64,000 nt of DNA from Ruegeria discodermiae (GTDB taxonomy: Bacteria > Pseudomonadota > Alphaproteobacteria > Rhodobacterales > Rhodobacteraceae), in contig NZ_JAVAMO010000001.1 in assembly GCF_030758345.1 (NCBI RefSeq), positions 1 through 64,000 on the forward strand. The letters are read 5' to 3'. The position numbers were made by a program, and so were the translations under genes. A model generated the notes under the pieces. That model searched no databases, was not told the DNA's origin, and saw only the letters and a program-made list of their open reading frames with translations. Within the stretch, counting starts at the first letter, position 1. Every line of letters starts with the position of its first letter. Shown piece after piece: positions 56,811 through 64,000 of the stretch.

Positions 56811-57368
56811 ATGAAACATGCAGGCTTTATCGGCGGAGTTGTGGTTCTGGCGACGGCAATTGCAGCAGGCAGTGCGATGGCCAAGGGGCCGGGCAAGGGC
56901 GTCGCCTTCGAGGTGCTGGATGCTGACGGCGACGGTCAGGTCACTATCGAAGAAGTGCAGGCCTGGCAGGAGCAGCGTTTCACTTCCGTCGACACCGATG
57001 GCAGCGGCACGCTGAGCCTGGAAGAGCTGCAGGCGTCTGGTCAGGCGCGTGCCACCGAAAAGGCGAGCAGCCGGATCGAGAAATACGACGCCAATAGCGA
57101 CGGCTCGATCAGCCTCGAAGAAATGCAGGCAGCCGGTCACGCCAAAGCCAATGAAAAAGCGGCAAAGATGCTTGAACGTCGCGACGCCAACGGTGATGGT
57201 CAGCTGAGCCAGGACGAAATGCCCAAACGGCGCGATCCGTCCAAGATGTTCGATCGGATGGACGCCAATGATGACGGTTCCATCTCGCAACAGGAATTTG
57301 CGGATGCGAGCCAGAAGATGGGCAAGAAACGCGGCAAGCACAAGCACGGTGACGCGCAACAGAACTGA
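56811..57368 (+). CDS. Secreted five-EF-hand protein
   Basis: A 185-residue calcium-binding protein with a signal peptide (cleaved after AMA, near residue 24) and five consecutive 12-residue EF-hand loops at 37-48, 61-72, 93-104, 125-136 and 151-162. All have D at position 1, D or N at 3, G at 6 and E at 12, so all five look functional. The C-terminus is basic (KKRGKHKHGD). It is the first gene of a run with an ECF sigma factor and a metal-sensor-like protein, so a periplasmic calcium or metal-responsive role is suggested. GGAAG is upstream of the start. Confidence 0.85.
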   Translation: MKHAGFIGGVVVLATAIAAGSAMAKGPGKGVAFEVLDADGDGQVTIEEVQAWQEQRFTSVDTDGSGTLSLEELQASGQARATEKASSRIEKYDANSDGSISLEEMQAAGHAKANEKAAKMLERRDANGDGQLSQDEMPKRRDPSKMFDRMDANDDGSISQQEFADASQKMGKKRGKHKHGDAQQN

Positions 57369-57373
57369 TCCGT

Positions 57374-57988
57374 GTGAAAGACCTGCCGGTGATATCTTCG
57401 GCCAGGCCCGGTGACAGTGCGAGTGTGACCGGGCTCAGCGACGATACCCTGCTTGTCATGTTCGCCCGGGGCGACAGGCAGGCTGCGGCCGAGCTGACCG
57501 ACCGGCTCGGCCCCCGGACCTATGCGGTGGCTTTGCGGGTGCTGGGCAACCGGGCCGAGGCGGAGGATGTCGCGCAAGAGGCGATGATCCGTCTCTGGCG
57601 TTTGTCCCCGGACTGGCAGCGGGGGCAGGCCAAGGTTTCGACCTGGCTCTACCGGGTGACGCTGAACCTGTGCTTCGACATCAAACGGCGCAAGAAACCG
57701 CTGGATATCGACGCGGTGCCGGAACCCGAAGACAGCGCACCGGGCCCGGCGGAGCGGTTGCAGGATGCGGCGCGTCATGACGCCTTGCAGGGCGCGCTGA
57801 TGCAACTGCCCGACCGCCAGCGCGAGGCGGTGGTGCTGCGCCACATTGAAGAACTGTCAAACCCCGAGATTGCGGGGATCTTGGACATCAGCGTCGAAGC
57901 GGTCGAAAGTCTGACCGCCCGGGGCAAAAGAGCACTAGCCAAGGCCTTGGCCGACCGGCGTGCGGAATTGGGATATGGCGATGACTGA
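57374..57988 (+). CDS. ECF RNA polymerase sigma factor
   Basis: A 204-residue ECF sigma-70 factor. Region 2 has AEDVAQEAMIRLWRL at about residues 62-76, followed by TWLYRVTLNLCFDIKRRKK. Region 4 holds the AIEAVESLTARGK-type helix-turn-helix (ILDISVEAVESLTARGKRAL). It begins with GTG 5 bases after the EF-hand stop. Its genomic setting, with a membrane protein and a periplasmic sensor directly downstream, fits an ECF system released by a membrane anti-sigma partner. Confidence 0.9.
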   Translation: MKDLPVISSARPGDSASVTGLSDDTLLVMFARGDRQAAAELTDRLGPRTYAVALRVLGNRAEAEDVAQEAMIRLWRLSPDWQRGQAKVSTWLYRVTLNLCFDIKRRKKPLDIDAVPEPEDSAPGPAERLQDAARHDALQGALMQLPDRQREAVVLRHIEELSNPEIAGILDISVEAVESLTARGKRALAKALADRRAELGYGDD

Positions 57989-58340
57989 GACTGACAAGGA
58001 TCTGGAGGCACTGTTCGCCGCAGCGCGCGACACGCGGGATGACATGCCCGAGGGTCTGGCCGCGCGGATGATGGCGGATGCCGACCGCATTCAGCAGGAC
58101 CAACTGACGCTGGTCGCACCGGTCCGGTCGCGCCCTGGTCTCTGGGATCAGTTGCAATCCCTGCTTGGCGGTTGGGCCGGGATGGGGGGGCTTGTTGCGG
58201 CAAGCGCGGCTGGGGTCTGGATCGGTCTGGCGCCGCCGGAGTTTCTGCCGGACCCTGCCGGGCTGGTGTTCCAGCAGGAAGAGGATCTGGAGCTGTTCCA
58301 GAGCTTCGCCTTCAATGATGTCACGCTGGAGGAAGGGTAA
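57981..58340 (+). CDS. Small single-pass membrane protein, candidate anti-sigma factor
   Basis: A 119-residue protein with an N-terminal cytoplasmic stretch of about 45 residues, one hydrophobic segment (GGLVAASAAGVWIGLA), and an acidic C-terminal end (QQEEDLELFQSFAFNDVTLEE). It overlaps the sigma factor gene by 8 bases. Position and topology fit an anti-sigma factor, but no zinc-binding HxxxCxxC motif is present. The start could also be the ATG six bases upstream. Confidence 0.55.
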   Translation: MTETDKDLEALFAAARDTRDDMPEGLAARMMADADRIQQDQLTLVAPVRSRPGLWDQLQSLLGGWAGMGGLVAASAAGVWIGLAPPEFLPDPAGLVFQQEEDLELFQSFAFNDVTLEEG

Positions 58341-58814
58341 ATGGCGGAAACCGTTTACAGAACCCGGACCTGGGTCAAACTGCTGCTGGGGGTCTCGCTG
58401 GCGCTGAACCTGGCGGTTGCGGGGCTGGCCGTGGGGGCGATGCTGCGCTTTGGTGGCGATGATCACAAACGGCCGATGCCGAAAACGGTGGGCTCCACGC
58501 TCTACCGCGCCTTGCCGGATGAGGACCGCAAGGCGCTGCGCACGCAGACCCGCGATATTCATAAGGCCCGGCGCGGCGCGAAAGAGGGTGATCTCAAGGC
58601 GGTGATCGCCGTGCTGGACGCAGAGCCCTTTGACCCCCAGGCGCTAAGGGATGTGATCGGCAAACAGGCCAAAGCCCGTAACGCGGTTTTCATGGAAATG
58701 CAGACCGCCTGGATCGAGCAGGTTCTGACAATGGATGACGTCGAGCGTCAGGCCTACGCCGACAGGCTGGAAGAGCTGGCACAGCGCAAACGCAACAAGG
58801 GCGGCAAGAAGTAA
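58341..58814 (+). CDS. Periplasmic heavy-metal-sensor-like protein (CnrX/ZraP-like family)
   Basis: A 157-residue protein with an N-terminal hydrophobic anchor (LLLGVSLALNLAVAGLAVGAML) and a helical periplasmic part built from DRKALRTQTRDIHKARRGAKE and LRDVIGKQAKARNAVFMEM-like helices. This is the Spy/ZraP/CnrX-like metal_resist fold. No clear metal-binding histidine or cysteine cluster is present in the helices. It directly follows the candidate anti-sigma gene, completing the EF-hand / sigma / membrane / sensor module. Confidence 0.75.
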   Translation: MAETVYRTRTWVKLLLGVSLALNLAVAGLAVGAMLRFGGDDHKRPMPKTVGSTLYRALPDEDRKALRTQTRDIHKARRGAKEGDLKAVIAVLDAEPFDPQALRDVIGKQAKARNAVFMEMQTAWIEQVLTMDDVERQAYADRLEELAQRKRNKGGKK

Positions 58815-58816
58815 CC

Positions 58817-60202
58817 TCAGGCCGCTTGCTGTAGCATGTAGCAGTTGCGGCCGGCATGTTTGGCGTCATAAAGCGCCTTGTCGGCCTGCGCGATCAGGTG
58901 TTCGATATCGCTCTGACCCGATGCCGCGTTTTCCGGCTCGCCGACCACAACACCGATGCTGGCCGTGACATGGATGGGGGTGGTCCCCGCACCCAGTTTA
59001 AAGGGCTGCCCGTTGATTTCCCGGCACAGGCGCGCTGCCACCCGGTCCGCATCTTCGCGCGGCGTATTGGGCAGGGCGACCATGAACTCTTCACCACCGA
59101 TCCGGGCGATCAGGTCCTGCGCGCGCAGGTTGCCGCGCAGGCGGCGTGCGGTTTCGATCAGCACCGCATCCCCCGCCGCATGCCCATAGGTGTCGTTGAT
59201 CGACTTGAAGTGATCGAGATCGACCATCATCACCGCAAATCCTGCATCCGGCGTCTTGGGCCCGCGCAGCAACCGGCCTAGAGCGGGCAGGGCATAGCGC
59301 CGGTTATACAGCCCGGTCATCGAATCGCGGGTTGCTGCCCTTAGCCCCGCTTGCACGCTGTCGCGGTAGCGGTCGGCTCGGGCCTTGCGCCGCAACAGGG
59401 TTTCAAGCCGCAGCGCAACCTCTCGGGCGCAGAACCCGCCCACCACCACGTCATCGGCCCCCAGATCGAGCGCCGTTGCCGCACGCTGGGTGCTGGGCAG
59501 TTTGGGTACCGCGATCACGGCGGCGTTGCGGGTCAACCCGCGGGCGCGCAGATCGGCCAGCAGTCGCAGGCCCGCCGCGCCTTCGGACAATTCCACGATC
59601 AGCGCATCCGGCGCGCCCTGATCGGGCAGGCCGTGCAGCCCATTGCAGGTGGCCAGATCCAGCCGGTGGCCCACCTGCTCGCGCAGTTGCGTGCGCCAGA
59701 CCGCGCCGGTGCCGCAGCTCTGCGCGATCACAGCAACCGATGCGGTCCGCTCTGCCGGGGCAAAGGGGCTGGACGCCTCGTCAAACCCCACCGCTTGCGA
59801 GGCGGATTGACGCTGCAGCTCACCCAGATTGCCGTGGATGCGGATTAGGCTGCGGATACGCGCCAGCAGAATCACGTCATTGCAGGGCTGGCACAGCACG
59901 TCGTGAATGCCTGCCGCCAGCGCCCGCAGCTTTGCGCCGCGATCGTTTTGGCGCGCGATGGCGATCATCGGGATATTGGCCGTCGCGGTTTCGCCCTGCA
60001 GCATCCGGTGTAGCCCTAGCGCGTCGCCATCGGGCAGATCCATCGCCGAGATGATCAGATCGGGGCGGGTGCGGTGGATCAGCGCCATCACCCCCTCAAG
60101 GGTTGCTGCTTGCACCACATGATACCAAGCGGCCGACAGCTGAACCTTCAGCATGATCCTGTTGGTGGACACGCCATCCAGTATCAAAATCGTTCCCTGC
60201 AT
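58817..60202 (-). CDS. PleD-like diguanylate cyclase with degenerate receiver domains
   Basis: A 461-residue protein with the REC-REC-GGDEF layout of PleD. The GGEEF active site is at 369-373 and an I-site RxxD is at 360-363, so cyclase activity and product inhibition are expected. In the first receiver, the phosphorylated aspartate of PleD (D53) is A53, the conserved threonine is A83 and the conserved lysine is Q105; only D9 of the acid pair remains. The second receiver has glutamate at the phospho-acceptor position (VELS). The enzyme therefore probably responds to something other than phosphorylation. It converges with the metal-sensor gene. Confidence 0.88.
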   Translation of the reverse strand: MQGTILILDGVSTNRIMLKVQLSAAWYHVVQAATLEGVMALIHRTRPDLIISAMDLPDGDALGLHRMLQGETATANIPMIAIARQNDRGAKLRALAAGIHDVLCQPCNDVILLARIRSLIRIHGNLGELQRQSASQAVGFDEASSPFAPAERTASVAVIAQSCGTGAVWRTQLREQVGHRLDLATCNGLHGLPDQGAPDALIVELSEGAAGLRLLADLRARGLTRNAAVIAVPKLPSTQRAATALDLGADDVVVGGFCAREVALRLETLLRRKARADRYRDSVQAGLRAATRDSMTGLYNRRYALPALGRLLRGPKTPDAGFAVMMVDLDHFKSINDTYGHAAGDAVLIETARRLRGNLRAQDLIARIGGEEFMVALPNTPREDADRVAARLCREINGQPFKLGAGTTPIHVTASIGVVVGEPENAASGQSDIEHLIAQADKALYDAKHAGRNCYMLQQAA

Positions 60203-60298
60203 CGAAGCATCCTATCGACTAGTGCTTTTCATTCCTCCCGATATGTTTAAGAAACTGGTTAAGAATCCCTTTCCGCCGCTGCAAAGACCCGAGGTTTC

Positions 60299-60583
60299 AT
60301 GTCCTTTTCCTCCGCTACCGCTGAAACGCTGGCCCTGCGCGCGTTGGCCTGGCTGGTCGGAAATGATGAATTGCTGCCGGTCTTTCTGGGCTCGACCGGC
60401 GCGGATGAGGCGCAACTGCGCGCACATGCTGGCGACCCGGAGTTTCTGCTCTCGGTGCTGGATTTCCTGATGATGGATGACGCCTGGATCGTCGCCTTCT
60501 GTGATGCCTGCGCCGTGCCTTATGACCAGCCTATGCAGGCCCGCGCCGCCCTTGCGGGCGAGGCCGGAATGCACTGGACCTGA
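60299..60583 (+). CDS. DUF3572 family protein
   Basis: A 94-residue small protein matching DUF3572, an alphaproteobacterial family of unknown function. Its landmarks are ETLALRALAWLVGNDELLPVFLGSTG and a FLMMDDAWIVAFCDA segment. The protein is hydrophobic but without a clear membrane helix, and it has two cysteines. It lies divergent from the PleD-like gene with a 96-base gap and is followed by a HAD gene 24 bases on. Confidence 0.85.
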   Translation: MSFSSATAETLALRALAWLVGNDELLPVFLGSTGADEAQLRAHAGDPEFLLSVLDFLMMDDAWIVAFCDACAVPYDQPMQARAALAGEAGMHWT

Positions 60584-60607
60584 CTGCCAAACCAAACGGA
60601 GTTCTTC

Positions 60608-61297
60608 ATGCAGATCGATGCCATCCTGTTTGACAAGGACGGAACCCTGTTCGACTTCGCTGCCACCTGGGAGGCATTCGCCCGCGCTCTCATGATGAAA
60701 CTGGCAGAGGGGGACATCACGCGCGCAGCGCAGCTGGGCGAGGTGATCGGGTTCGATTTGCATGCTGGTCGCTATCACCCCGACAGTATCGTGATCGCCG
60801 GAACGCCCGCCGAGATTGTCGAGGTTCTCGCGCCCTGGGTGCCCGGCATGACCAAGCCAGCCCTGATCGACATGCTGAACCACGAGGCATCGCAGGCCCC
60901 ACAGGCCGAGGCGGTGCCGTTGGGCCCATTTCTGGATCATCTGCGTGGCCATGGCTTGAAGCTGGGTGTCGCCACCAACGACGCCGAGGCCCCCGCGCGC
61001 GTGCATCTGGGCGGAGCCGGGGTGCAGGACAGGTTTGATTTCATTGCCGGGTCCGACAGCGGCCACGGGGCCAAGCCCGGCCCCGGTCAGTTGCTGGCCT
61101 TTGCCGCCCATGTTGGGGTCGCGCCCGAACATGTCGCCATGGTGGGCGACAGCACCCATGACCTGTTGGCTGGCCGTGCCGCCGGGATGCGAACCGTGGC
61201 TGTGCTGACCGGCATGGCCCCTGCAGATGAGCTCGCCCCCCATGCCGATGTGGTTCTGGCGCATATTGGCGAGATTCCGGCTTGGCTGGGGCTATAG
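60608..61297 (+). CDS. HAD family phosphatase
   Basis: A 229-residue HAD hydrolase. Motif I is LFDKDGTLFDF, with nucleophile and acid aspartates separated by a lysine, motif II lies in LGVATND, and the last motif is MVGDSTHDLLAGRAAGM. The cap insertion after motif I is of the C1 type, similar to phosphoglycolate phosphatase and its relatives. GGAG precedes the start. The substrate is not defined. It is 24 bases after DUF3572. Confidence 0.85.
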   Translation: MQIDAILFDKDGTLFDFAATWEAFARALMMKLAEGDITRAAQLGEVIGFDLHAGRYHPDSIVIAGTPAEIVEVLAPWVPGMTKPALIDMLNHEASQAPQAEAVPLGPFLDHLRGHGLKLGVATNDAEAPARVHLGGAGVQDRFDFIAGSDSGHGAKPGPGQLLAFAAHVGVAPEHVAMVGDSTHDLLAGRAAGMRTVAVLTGMAPADELAPHADVVLAHIGEIPAWLGL

Positions 61298-61337
61298 CCC
61301 ATTCAAACTCACGAAACCGCCTGTCGAGGATTGAAAA

Positions 61338-61402
61338 GCGACGTTTCAGGTCGCGGATAGAGCGGCGGCGCGCGGCGCATCTGAGGCTTCCTCGAAGGAA
61401 GC
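61338..61402 (+). promoter_or_regulatory. Two hairpins in the leader of the MttB-family gene
   Basis: GCGAC (61338-61342) and GTCGC (61350-61354) pair around a seven-base loop. A second perfect 7-bp stem, GCTTCCT (61386-61392) and AGGAAGC (61396-61402), with a CGA loop ends one base before the GAAGGGAG ribosome binding site. No known riboswitch was recognised. Confidence 0.4.
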
Positions 61403-61417
61403 GAAGGGAGATGTGCC

Positions 61418-62977
61418 ATGAACCAGAGCGCCACACGCAGGAAAAGAGGCGGCGGGCGCGCCGGAGCCGCCGCACGGCGGGGATCGGCGGTCATCGATCA
61501 GATGCCCTGGCGCATCCCCGTCAATATCGACCGCCCCATCGAACCGCTGAGCCCCGAGGGCGTGCAGGCTATTCACGAAGGCGCGATGCGCATCCTCGAA
61601 GAGATCGGCATCGTGTTCCTCAACGAAGAGGCGCTGGGCATTCTGCGCGAGGCCGGATGCTCGGTCGAGGGCGAGGTGGTGCGGATGGGGCGCGATTTCG
61701 TCATGGAGATGATCGGCAAAGCCCCCAGTCAGTTCACCCTCACGCCGCGTAACCCCGACCATCAATTGACGGTGGGAGGCAACAATATCCTGTTCGGCAA
61801 TGTGTCATCGCCGCCGAATTACTGGGATATGGAGATCGGCAAGAAGGTCTCGGGCAATCGCGAACAATGCCGGAACCTGCTGAAACTGACGCAATATTTC
61901 AATTGTATCCATTTTGCGGGCGGCTATCCGGTGGAACCGGTCGATATCCACGCCTCAGTGCGGCATCTGGATGTGCTCTATGACAAGCTGACGCTCAGCG
62001 ACAAGGTGATGCACGCCTATTCCCTGGGCAAGGAGCGCGTCGAGGACGTGATGGAGTTGGTACGTATCGCGGGCGGGTTGAGCCACGAGGAATTCGAAGC
62101 CACGCCGCGGATGTACACCAATATCAACTCCACCTCGCCGCTCAAGCACGACCACCCGATGATCGACGGCTGCCTGCGGCTGGCGCGCAGGGGCCAGGTG
62201 ATTGTGGTGACACCCTTCACGCTGGCCGGGGCGATGGCACCGGTGACCATGGCGGGCGCGGTGGCGCAATCGCTGGCCGAGGCGCTTTGTGCGATCGCGC
62301 TCTTCCAATATGTGAAGCCGGGAATTCCCTGTGTTATCGGGACCTTCACGTCCAATGTTGACATGAAGTCGGGAGCGCCCGCCTTTGGCACGCCGGAATA
62401 TATGCGCTCGACCCAGATGACCGGGCAGATGGCGCGTTTCTATGGCTTGCCGATGCGCTCCTCGGGCGTGTGCGCGGCGAATGTGCCCGATGGTCAGGCG
62501 ATGTGGGAAACCTCGAATTCGCTCTGGGCGGCGGTGCAGTCGGGGACCAACATGGTCTACCACGCGGCCGGATGGCTGGAAGGCGGGTTGATCGCCAGCC
62601 CCGAGAAATTCATCATGGACTGCGAGATTTTGCAGCATATTCAGCGGTATATGGAGCCTTCTGTTACTGCAACAACGCCCCAGGATATCGCGCTGGATGC
62701 GATCAGCGAGGTTGGCAATGACGGCCACTTCTTTGGCATCCAGCACACGCAAGACCGCTATACGACAGCCTTTTACCAGCCTTATCTGAGCGACTGGCGC
62801 AATTTCGAAGCTTGGGAAGAGGCGGGCGGCATCTGGACGGCGGAACGAGCCCATCACATGTTCAAAGAAATCATCGGCGCGTTCGAGGCCCCGCCGATGG
62901 ATGCGGGCATCCGCGACGAATTGGCGGATTTTGTTGCGCGCCGAAAGGCCGAAGGTGGTGCGCCCACGGACTTCTGA
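61418..62977 (+). CDS. Trimethylamine methyltransferase (MttB) family protein, non-pyrrolysine
   Basis: A 519-residue MttB-superfamily methyltransferase. Family landmarks include GAMRILEEIGIVFL near the N-terminus, the HFAGGYPVEP segment, the conserved MYTNINSTSPLKHDHPM, TPFTLAGAMAPVTMAGAV and the C-terminal EEAGG segment. The frame contains no internal UAG, so it is of the non-pyrrolysine type, whose known members demethylate glycine betaine or related quaternary amines to a corrinoid protein. No corrinoid-binding protein gene is adjacent. N-terminal residues 1-25 are basic and low-complexity. The substrate is not determined. Confidence 0.88.
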   Translation: MNQSATRRKRGGGRAGAAARRGSAVIDQMPWRIPVNIDRPIEPLSPEGVQAIHEGAMRILEEIGIVFLNEEALGILREAGCSVEGEVVRMGRDFVMEMIGKAPSQFTLTPRNPDHQLTVGGNNILFGNVSSPPNYWDMEIGKKVSGNREQCRNLLKLTQYFNCIHFAGGYPVEPVDIHASVRHLDVLYDKLTLSDKVMHAYSLGKERVEDVMELVRIAGGLSHEEFEATPRMYTNINSTSPLKHDHPMIDGCLRLARRGQVIVVTPFTLAGAMAPVTMAGAVAQSLAEALCAIALFQYVKPGIPCVIGTFTSNVDMKSGAPAFGTPEYMRSTQMTGQMARFYGLPMRSSGVCAANVPDGQAMWETSNSLWAAVQSGTNMVYHAAGWLEGGLIASPEKFIMDCEILQHIQRYMEPSVTATTPQDIALDAISEVGNDGHFFGIQHTQDRYTTAFYQPYLSDWRNFEAWEEAGGIWTAERAHHMFKEIIGAFEAPPMDAGIRDELADFVARRKAEGGAPTDF

Positions 62978-62978
62978 T

Positions 62979-62990
62979 CCGGATATTTTT
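62979..62990 (+). repeat. Second copy of the CCGGATATTTTT gene-end element
   Basis: This copy begins two bases after the MttB stop and resembles the element at 7392-7406. It may represent a recurrent 3' motif in this genome. Confidence 0.35.
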
Positions 62991-63067
62991 CCTCCGCACC
63001 CTGTCGCGTTGGCACTTTCTTAATCCTTTCGGCGCGACACTGTGTTGACGCAGATTAGGGTGAGGTC

Positions 63068-63655
63068 ATGCATGGGCTGATAAATAGGGCGATCCAGTCT
63101 TTCGTTTGCCACAATTACGGTCGTGAATGCTGGCTCCGGGTGACCGAAGCCGCCGAGCTTGGGTTCGTCGAATTCGAACCGATGCTGGTTTATGAAAACG
63201 AGACCACCGACAGGGTGCTGGTCGAAATTGTGCGCGATCTTGGCCGCAACCGGCGCGATCTGCTGGAGGATCTGGGGACCTATCTGGTCTCGAACCCCAA
63301 TACCGAATCCCTGCGGCGGCTGTTGCGATTCGGAGGGGTGACCTATGTGGAATTCCTGCACTCGCTGGATGATCTGCCCGATCGGGCCCGCATGGCGGTG
63401 TCCGACCTGACCTTGCCCGCGCTGGAATTGCGGGAATATGCCCATGGCCATTACACGCTGACCTGCCAGCCGGGCTTGCCGGGCTATGCCGATGTGATGA
63501 CCGGTGTGTTGCGGGCCATGGCGGATGATTACGGCGCGCTGGCGATTCTCGACCACAAGGGCGCCACCGGCAGTGCCGAAATCATCGAGATCACCCTGAT
63601 CGAAAGCTCCTTCGCCGAAGGGCGCAGTTTCGAATTGGGGGCGCGCGCGGGATGA
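63068..63655 (+). CDS. H-NOX-like protein lacking the haem-ligating histidine
   Basis: A 195-residue protein with the H-NOX (HNOB) fold: MHGLINRAIQ at the N-terminus, SNPNTESLRRLLRFGGVTYVEF leading to FLHSLDDLPDRARM, and the following DLTLPALELRE. The axial histidine of characterised H-NOX proteins (H102 of the Thermoanaerobacter one, in LDEVH) aligns here with P104. The YxSxR motif that holds the haem propionates reads Y129-T-L-T-C133. Haem and NO binding of the normal type are therefore unlikely. Candidates for other ligands are H98 and C133. ATGA couples it to the sensor gene downstream. Confidence 0.85.
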   Translation: MHGLINRAIQSFVCHNYGRECWLRVTEAAELGFVEFEPMLVYENETTDRVLVEIVRDLGRNRRDLLEDLGTYLVSNPNTESLRRLLRFGGVTYVEFLHSLDDLPDRARMAVSDLTLPALELREYAHGHYTLTCQPGLPGYADVMTGVLRAMADDYGALAILDHKGATGSAEIIEITLIESSFAEGRSFELGARAG

Positions 63656-64000
63656 CCGGGGAAGAGCTTGCAGACATGCTGGACCGGCTATGCCCCATGC
63701 ATTTGATGCTGAACGCCACGGGCCATGTGGTCGAGGCTGGCGGCACAATCCGCAAGCTGCGCCCGGATCGCGGCGTGGTAGGTGCGCGCTTTCTGGACCT
63801 GTTCGAGGTTTTGCGCCCACGCCGCATCATGTCGATGGAGGAGTTGCTAGAGGCGCCTGACGGGCGGCTGCACCTGCGCTTTCGCGACAGCCCGCAAACC
63901 TCGTTCAAGGCAAGCCTCGCGCCCCTGGGGGACGGGGCGGTGGTGAACATGTCCTTTGGTATTTCGCTGTTGGATGCGGTGGGACAATACGGGCTCAGCG
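63652..64000 (+). CDS. HNOBA (H-NOX-associated) domain sensor, truncated by the window end
   Basis: The first 116 residues are present. They resemble the HNOBA domain found at the N-terminus of signalling partners of H-NOX: CPMHLMLNATGHVVEAGG, then GARFLDLFEVLRPR, SFKASLAPLGDGAVVNMSFG and ISLLDAVGQYGLS. HNOBA is a PAS-like fold. The output domain, perhaps a nucleotide cyclase, lies beyond the window. Coupling to the H-NOX-like gene by ATGA suggests the two act together. Confidence 0.7.
   Translation, partial: MTGEELADMLDRLCPMHLMLNATGHVVEAGGTIRKLRPDRGVVGARFLDLFEVLRPRRIMSMEELLEAPDGRLHLRFRDSPQTSFKASLAPLGDGAVVNMSFGISLLDAVGQYGLS

Noticed and set aside
61418-62977. Pyrrolysine codon in the MttB-family gene
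   Set aside because: The frame is open without an internal UAG, so this is the non-pyrrolysine class.
63009-63040. Sigma-54 promoter upstream of the H-NOX-like gene (TGGCAC)
   Set aside because: TGGCAC is present, but the downstream TTGC element is missing at the required spacing.
1-64000. CRISPR array, tRNA/rRNA genes, IS element or prophage
   Set aside because: No direct-repeat array, cloverleaf, transposase or phage structural gene was seen on either strand by reading.

Overview
The window reads as chromosomal DNA of a roseobacter-type alphaproteobacterium (order Rhodobacterales). This rests on gene content and order: a complete nuoA-N operon with many small extra genes between the subunits, followed by birA-coaX-rnj; a leucine-catabolism cluster (isovaleryl-CoA dehydrogenase, methylcrotonyl-CoA carboxylase, hydroxymethylglutaryl-CoA lyase); high G+C; ATGA start/stop overlaps throughout; and a degenerate H-NOX gene at the right edge. 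I cannot name genus or species. No tRNA, rRNA, IS element, prophage or CRISPR array is visible, and no gene-free stretch exceeds 300 bases.

Left part (1-20 kb): a MerR regulator with a textbook MerR promoter is coupled to a CMD-family protein. Then come a DUF3422 protein, an MFS transporter, and a three-gene run argE-like / FAD oxidoreductase / M20 amidohydrolase. On the minus strand lie moaA-waaA and glmU-glmS-PNPOx-like-alkD, plus a protein made of two tandem SnoaL-like halves. The glycolate phosphatase gene runs divergently from glmU and is followed by a DegT aminotransferase and a lysine-rich coiled-coil protein.

Leucine/isovalerate region (18.6-31.5 kb): liuA, an AMP-dependent acyl-CoA synthetase, mccB, mccA, hmgL and a liuC-type hydratase form the pathway from isovaleryl-CoA to acetoacetate and acetyl-CoA. 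Between them sit an LprI-like protein, an OmpW porin on the other strand with a probable FNR box, an A+T-rich gene of unknown function, ASCH and macro-domain proteins, and a P-loop kinase-like protein. Two TGAAC-N4-GTTCA operators bracket the liuA promoter.

Complex I region (31.7-52.2 kb): all fourteen nuo genes run in one direction and are interleaved with fifteen accessory genes: lipoproteins, small membrane proteins, an NTF2-like protein, two DUF3291 paralogues around a MAPEG protein, and a CMD protein. NuoE carries a C-terminal helix-hairpin-helix domain and NuoL a histidine-rich insert. A strong terminator ends the operon only a few bases before birA.

Right part (52-64 kb): birA, coaX and rnj; then on the minus strand NUDIX and DUF983 genes; then an EF-hand protein, an ECF sigma factor, a small membrane protein and a periplasmic metal-sensor-like protein as one module. 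Next is a PleD-like diguanylate cyclase whose receiver domains have lost their phosphorylation residues, DUF3572 and HAD genes, and an MttB-family methyltransferase. The window ends with an H-NOX-like protein lacking the haem-ligating histidine, overlapped by a truncated HNOBA-type sensor gene.
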